Positions 60,119 through 64,000 of a stretch of DNA of 64,000 nt are shown one piece after another. The position numbers and the translations under genes are program-made. Source of the DNA: JADJRH01 sp046351455. GTDB taxonomy: Bacteria; Myxococcota_A; Polyangia; Polyangiales; Polyangiaceae. The stretch covers positions 124,001 to 188,000 of the forward strand of contig JAXLYM010000018.1 in NCBI GenBank assembly GCA_046351455.1. The letters are read 5' to 3'. Position 1 is the stretch's first letter. Every line of letters starts with the position of its first letter. A model generated the notes under the pieces. The model worked only from the letters and a program-made list of their open reading frames with translations, made no database searches and was not told the origin of the DNA.

Positions 60119-63100
60119 TCAGCTCTCGATGGGGAGAGGGGCTGTCACGACGCCGAGGTCCACGAAGGCGCCGTCCTTCATGACGATGTACGGGCGCTCG
60201 GCGAAGGCGAAGCCGCCGCGGCCGTCGTGCTCGATGATCTGGAGAGCGCCCATGCCGTATCCCATCGGGCCCTGGCGGTAATAATGGGCCTGCAGGCGGT
60301 ACGGATAGGCGCGGGCGGACGGGGCGCCGCGGATCGTGAAGCACTCGGGGCCGTAGCCCTGCGTGACGTCCGCATACAGCTCGCCTCCGCTCGGCAACTG
60401 GCGCTGTCGATAGAAGGCGTGGCCGCCCGCCGCGTCGTGAATGTGGAAGTCCACGTCGTTCGCGTCCGTCTCCCACACGAGGACGAAGCGCACCGACGGC
60501 GCGTCCTCCAACGTCGCGCCCGCGGCCCGCAGGCGAGCGAGGATATCGGTCGTCCTCGCCGGTTCCGCGCGGATCCAGGCGGCGGCGGCGAGGCCGAGAT
60601 CCTCGGTCAGGATGCGGGGGATGCCCGGGAACTTGTCGGGGTACGTGCGGGCCTGTCCGGTCGCGATCGCGTCGAACGCCTCGGCGAAGCGGCCCGCGCG
60701 GAGCAGCGCCATGCCGAGCAGGCGGTGACCCGACGGGTGGTCCGGACGCGACTCCACGGCTTTTCGGAACGTGTCAATCGCGAGGTCCAGCGCGGCGCGG
60801 AGGGCCAGTCTGGACAGACGCTCTCCGGCGAAGCGGCGCAGGTCCGCGCGCGACGGGAAGAGATCGAGGATCGAGCCGTACGCCCGCGCCGCGAGGGGAT
60901 GCGCGCCGAGCATCTCCGCGGCCTCCCCGATGCCGACCAGCGCCAGCACGTCGCCGGGCGCGCGCCGACGCCACGCGAGGGCCGTATCGAGCGCCCGCTT
61001 CCCCTCCCCCGCGAGCACGAGCGACATCACCTCACGGAAGGGGCCAGTCCAGGAGTCGAGCATGTCCAGCTCGGGAGTCGACGGGGCGGACGGGAACCCC
61101 GGCGGAGGAGGCGCCGCGACCGGACGCGCGGCCGCCGGAGCAGGCGGCTCCATCGCGGGCGGCGCGGGGCGTCCTTCGGGCTCCGGCGGCGCGGCCGGCT
61201 CCGGAGAGGCCGAGTCCGGGTGCGAGGGCGACAGGCGATCCACGAGGCTCGACACGGCGTCGGACACGGCGCTCGTCACGCGGCCGAACAACGAAGGAGC
61301 GGCTCGCGGCGGGGCCGGCGCGGGCATCGGGCCCGGAGAATACGCGGGCGACGGCGGGGGAGGCATCGGCGCCATCGCGCGCATCGGGGCCATCGCGGGG
61401 GCCGGACGCGTCGGGGCCGGAGAGGGCATGTCCATCGGCTCCGCGGCATACGAGTCCGGCTCGGAGCGGGGCAGCTCCATCGGCGCTTCCCGGAGCCGGT
61501 CGACCTCCGGCGCTCCGCGCGGCGCCTCGTCGAGCATGCCTGTCGCCATCGTGGAGACGTCCTCTTCGTCCGAGAGCGCCCCAAAATCCAGCGCTCCCTC
61601 CGGGGCCTCCGCCGGAGAGGGGATGTCGGCCGCGGCGGGCGCGGACAGGGCGCCGTCCGACTCGGCCACACGGCGCGGGGATCGCTTGAGCGCGCGCGTC
61701 ATCTCGCCCTTCGGCGCGGGCGGAGGGGGCGCGACTGCCACGCTCGCGGCGGTGCGGTGGAGCACCTCCACGCCCGAGAGGCCCACGGTCAGGATGTCCG
61801 AGAGGGCGTTCCGGTCGATCTGGTAGCGCTCGTAGTCCGCCTCCGTCTCCAGCACGAGCAATGCTGTATACGGGCTCAGCACGCGGTGCTTCACGGACAG
61901 ATCGACGATCTGCTTCTGGAGCCCCGCGCGCACGTCCGCGTCGGTGTCGGGCCGAGAGCGCATGTCCTCCAGCCGCTCGATGCGGGCCTTGATCCAGGCG
62001 CGCGCGAGCAGCGGGCGCGGAGCCGCGTCGAGCGTGAGATCGCCGCCATCCGGAGCGCCTCCCGTCATCGGCTGCCCGTCGAGCAGGACGCGAACAGGCT
62101 TGTTCTCCGGCACGTCCGCGTACACGAGGACCGCGTCGCCCGGCTGCACGCCGTCGAGCCGAGTCGGCCACACCCACTCTGCGCCGGGCACTTCCACTCG
62201 GATATTGGACCGCGTCGCGCCGAGCAGCTTCTGTCCGATCTCCGGGAGCCCCACGCCCGCGTCGCACACGGTACCGTCCCGTTCCAGACCGGCCGTCACG
62301 AGGCGCCGCAGCGCGGCGTCGTCCCGCAAACCGCCCACCGCGAGGACATCCATCCTCTTCACGCCGGCCGCGGAGAGCCCTTTTGCCGCGGCGACCAGCT
62401 TTTCGGAGGCCGTCTCTCCCGCCGTGGCGACACCGTCCGTCACGAGGAGCACGCGTTCGAAACTGGCACCTTCCCGGGCGGCCGCCCACGCGAAGGCCCC
62501 GGCCAGATCACTGGCGCCGAGGGGGAGCCGCGCCGCGAGCCGGCCCGCGTCCTCGTCCCCGAAGGCGGACGCCGCGCCCTCGTAGACGACGTCCACCCCT
62601 TGATCGAAACAGGCAATCAGGACAGGCACGTTCGGACTCTCCCCTTGCCCGAGCGCGCGCACGATCGCCGTCACGACCGCCGTCTGCCGCTCGTACCCGA
62701 GGGCCCTCGAAGCGCTGGTGTCCACGAGCACGAGGAGCGACGTCACCGCGTCCGGCGCGGAGGGGAGGCTCGGCCGCGCGCGCACGACGGCGAGGTTCTT
62801 GTGCCGCAGCCCCACGCGACCGGACGAGGGCGGCTCCACCTCGAAGTCGACGTCGGGAGTCCAGCCGGCCTTTTGCACCTCCACGACTTGCCAGCTCGAC
62901 TGCGTCCCTCCGAGCGACGTCGTCGCGCCCGCGGCCCCGGATCGCGCCACGAGCGCGCGGATCTGGAGCTCCTCGATGCGCGGCAGTCCGATGAGGGGCA
63001 GTCGGTACGGCTCCCCCTCCTTCGTGAGCTCGTGGCTGTACGAGAGGATCAGCTCCTTGCGACTGCCCGCTTCGATGGGGAATACGCGGGCGGAGAACTC

Positions 63101-63490
63101 GTTGCCGGCCTCGTGCTCCAGGAGCGCGGGGTCTTGACGGCGGTGCAAGAAGTCCTCGTACGCGCGGCGCGCGGCCTGCCTCTCGACGACCTCGCCCTCT
63201 TGCCACGCGCCGCCGATCTTCATGGCGAAGCGCGACACGCTGGCGCCCGCGGGCAGCGCGATGCGAAACCGCCCTTCGAGCTGCCGCTGCTCGGGGTTCT
63301 GGAACACGAGGTGAAGCTCGGTGAAGGCGAGCGGATCCTCGATGACGACGCGCGCGTGGAGCGCCACGAGCGTGAGCCCCACGCCGTCGGAAGCGGTCAA
63401 TTCGAGCGACGCGCCCGCCAAATCCGCGGGCGGCGTGGACACCTCGTCGAAGCGGAACGTGCGAGTTGCGTCGAGCGCGGGAGCGGACAT
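60119..63490 (-). CDS. VIT-VWA domain protein with TPR-like and DUF2135 regions
   Basis: A 1123-residue protein. N-terminal VIT domain (about 15-165; LVALHARVVIEDPLAFTELHLVFQNP, RRAYEDFLHRR); VWA domain (about 285-440) with a MIDAS-like DTSASRA; a Pro/Ala/Glu-rich unstructured stretch (about 600-830); then helical TPR-like repeats (about 870-990) with LRRFAGERLSRLALRAALDLA; finally DUF2135-like sequence (VWETDANDVDFHIHDAAGGHAFY, about 1030-1110). No signal peptide was seen. In eukaryotic inter-alpha-trypsin inhibitor chains VIT-VWA is secreted; bacterial versions are mostly unknown. Confidence 0.9.
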   Translation of the reverse strand: MSAPALDATRTFRFDEVSTPPADLAGASLELTASDGVGLTLVALHARVVIEDPLAFTELHLVFQNPEQRQLEGRFRIALPAGASVSRFAMKIGGAWQEGEVVERQAARRAYEDFLHRRQDPALLEHEAGNEFSARVFPIEAGSRKELILSYSHELTKEGEPYRLPLIGLPRIEELQIRALVARSGAAGATTSLGGTQSSWQVVEVQKAGWTPDVDFEVEPPSSGRVGLRHKNLAVVRARPSLPSAPDAVTSLLVLVDTSASRALGYERQTAVVTAIVRALGQGESPNVPVLIACFDQGVDVVYEGAASAFGDEDAGRLAARLPLGASDLAGAFAWAAAREGASFERVLLVTDGVATAGETASEKLVAAAKGLSAAGVKRMDVLAVGGLRDDAALRRLVTAGLERDGTVCDAGVGLPEIGQKLLGATRSNIRVEVPGAEWVWPTRLDGVQPGDAVLVYADVPENKPVRVLLDGQPMTGGAPDGGDLTLDAAPRPLLARAWIKARIERLEDMRSRPDTDADVRAGLQKQIVDLSVKHRVLSPYTALLVLETEADYERYQIDRNALSDILTVGLSGVEVLHRTAASVAVAPPPPAPKGEMTRALKRSPRRVAESDGALSAPAAADIPSPAEAPEGALDFGALSDEEDVSTMATGMLDEAPRGAPEVDRLREAPMELPRSEPDSYAAEPMDMPSPAPTRPAPAMAPMRAMAPMPPPPSPAYSPGPMPAPAPPRAAPSLFGRVTSAVSDAVSSLVDRLSPSHPDSASPEPAAPPEPEGRPAPPAMEPPAPAAARPVAAPPPPGFPSAPSTPELDMLDSWTGPFREVMSLVLAGEGKRALDTALAWRRRAPGDVLALVGIGEAAEMLGAHPLAARAYGSILDLFPSRADLRRFAGERLSRLALRAALDLAIDTFRKAVESRPDHPSGHRLLGMALLRAGRFAEAFDAIATGQARTYPDKFPGIPRILTEDLGLAAAAWIRAEPARTTDILARLRAAGATLEDAPSVRFVLVWETDANDVDFHIHDAAGGHAFYRQRQLPSGGELYADVTQGYGPECFTIRGAPSARAYPYRLQAHYYRQGPMGYGMGALQIIEHDGRGGFAFAERPYIVMKDGAFVDLGVVTAPLPIES

Positions 63491-63572
63491 GGCGGCGATC
63501 CTTTCGAACAGCCTCTCTTCGGCCGAGAGGCGCGCGAGCTTACCACCGCCGTCCCAGCGGCGCGTCGATCTT

Positions 63573-63630
63573 CGGGGGAGTGGAACGAGGGGGCGGAGCC
63601 CCCTTGTAAAATCACATCGAGGACTGCGAC
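63573..63630. repeat. Intergenic repeat, families B and C
   Basis: GGGGGAGTGGAACGAG, GGGGGCGGAGCCCCC, TTGTAAAATCAC, ATCGAGGACTGCGAC: the most complete family B copy, continuous with module C. Lies 8 bp after the stop codon of the gene ending at 63639 (minus strand). Confidence 0.8.
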
Positions 63631-63638
63631 TCTTCGTC

Positions 63639-64000
63639 TCAGGGATCCCAGGACGGGGCGCCGGGCTTTCCCTGCCATTGGAAGGAGTCCACCGTCACGA
63701 TCGAATCCGCGTTGTGATCCGGCGCGCCGTTCGCGTTGCCGGAGTCGAACACCGTGAACCGCAGCTTGAAGGGCGTGTTCGGCTCCACGGGGATGAAGTT
63801 TTCGATCCAGCCGGTGCCCGCGTTCGTCCAGCCCTGGAAGGCGCCGCCGTTCGTGCTTCCGTCGTAATCGGTGCCGACGAGGAGGTCCTGCGCCGAGCAA
63901 CCGGACATCGGTCCTCCGGGCGGCGTGCACTGGCCCGCGCCGGCCGGGCAACCGCATTGCGCGAACGGCGTCGCGTTGGCGCTGATCAGGAATCCCTGCG
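63639..64000 (-). CDS. Choice-of-anchor L domain protein (5' end outside window)
   Basis: C-terminal 119 or so residues of a longer exported protein; the frame is open to the right edge. Sequence near the edge reads ISANATPFAQCGCPAGAGQC, then LLVGTDYDGSTNGGAFQGW, GWIENFIPVEPNTPFKLRF and SIVTVDSFQWQG, the family pattern of a beta-sandwich ending in a VDSFQW-like strand. The same domain family is in the protein at 36706. Probably a surface protein. Confidence 0.82.
   Translation of the reverse strand, partial: QGFLISANATPFAQCGCPAGAGQCTPPGGPMSGCSAQDLLVGTDYDGSTNGGAFQGWTNAGTGWIENFIPVEPNTPFKLRFTVFDSGNANGAPDHNADSIVTVDSFQWQGKPGAPSWDP

Noticed and set aside
1..64000. CRISPR array, prophage, insertion sequence, secondary-metabolite cluster or defence island
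   Set aside because: None of the hallmark genes or repeat-spacer patterns was found. The repeats are single intergenic copies, not arrays.

Overview
The window is 64 kb of very GC-rich DNA packed with genes, with strong third-position GC bias. It looks like the chromosome of a myxobacterium (Myxococcota, probably order Polyangiales). This is an inference from content, since no rRNA or marker phylogeny is available here. The signs are eukaryote-like Ser/Thr kinases (one with two kinase domains, one fused to a formylglycine-generating-enzyme domain), many lipoproteins with Gly/Ser-rich linkers after the lipobox, MopE-type calcium-binding and choice-of-anchor-L surface proteins, Sel1 repeats, and a core gene set that is otherwise ordinary. 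No rRNA, tRNA, CRISPR array, prophage, insertion sequence or plasmid-type gene was found.

Layout. 1-8 kb: a truncated dual Ser/Thr kinase, divergent from a large unrecognised repeat protein; an M1-like gluzincin lipoprotein; an AraC regulator divergent from a GFA/CENP-V protein; a Sel1 protein. 8.2-15.6 kb: the classic translation/transcription operon on the minus strand, rimP-nusA-ylxR/L7Ae-infB-DUF503-rbfA, with an intrinsic terminator in front of rimP that suggests attenuation or a separate small RNA. 16-20 kb: small metabolic and unknown genes (a serine hydrolase, a histidine phosphatase, a quinone oxidoreductase-like protein). 20.6-31.5 kb: an SGNH membrane protein divergent from a membrane-bound alkaline-phosphatase/sulfatase-fold protein, a YchF-like GTPase, a beta-propeller lipoprotein, and smc coupled to a small helical protein.

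31.6-43.6 kb: an MBL-fold lipoprotein, DUF5684, Uma2, a zinc ribbon protein, a P-protein homologue whose catalytic residues look replaced, a MopE/choice-of-anchor-L surface protein, an OPT transporter and HrpB helicase. 43.7-50.7 kb: a GAF protein and response regulator, a HIT protein coupled to a lipoprotein, an exported methyltransferase, YgfZ, a TIM-barrel protein and a hotdog-fold protein. 50.8-56.2 kb: a coupled VKOR-DsbA / OmpA-like / TlpA operon for thiol redox chemistry outside the cytoplasm, followed by the kinase-FGE fusion. 56.4-64 kb: a tetraheme-type cytochrome lipoprotein convergent with a CxxCH lipoprotein, a large VIT/VWA/DUF2135 protein and a truncated choice-of-anchor protein.

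Two things stand out at the DNA level. First, at least eight intergenic regions, always just downstream of a gene and often between convergent genes, carry copies of a GC-rich double-hairpin repeat, and other gaps carry a second modular family built on GGGGGCGGAGCCCCC followed by TTGTAAAATCAC. Second, two near-identical dyad sites lie upstream of the two CxxCH lipoprotein genes, which suggests that these two genes share a regulator. Start codons were chosen from domain boundaries, codon bias and ribosome binding sites; several genes start with TTG or GTG. All family assignments were made by eye from protein motifs and have not been confirmed by any search.
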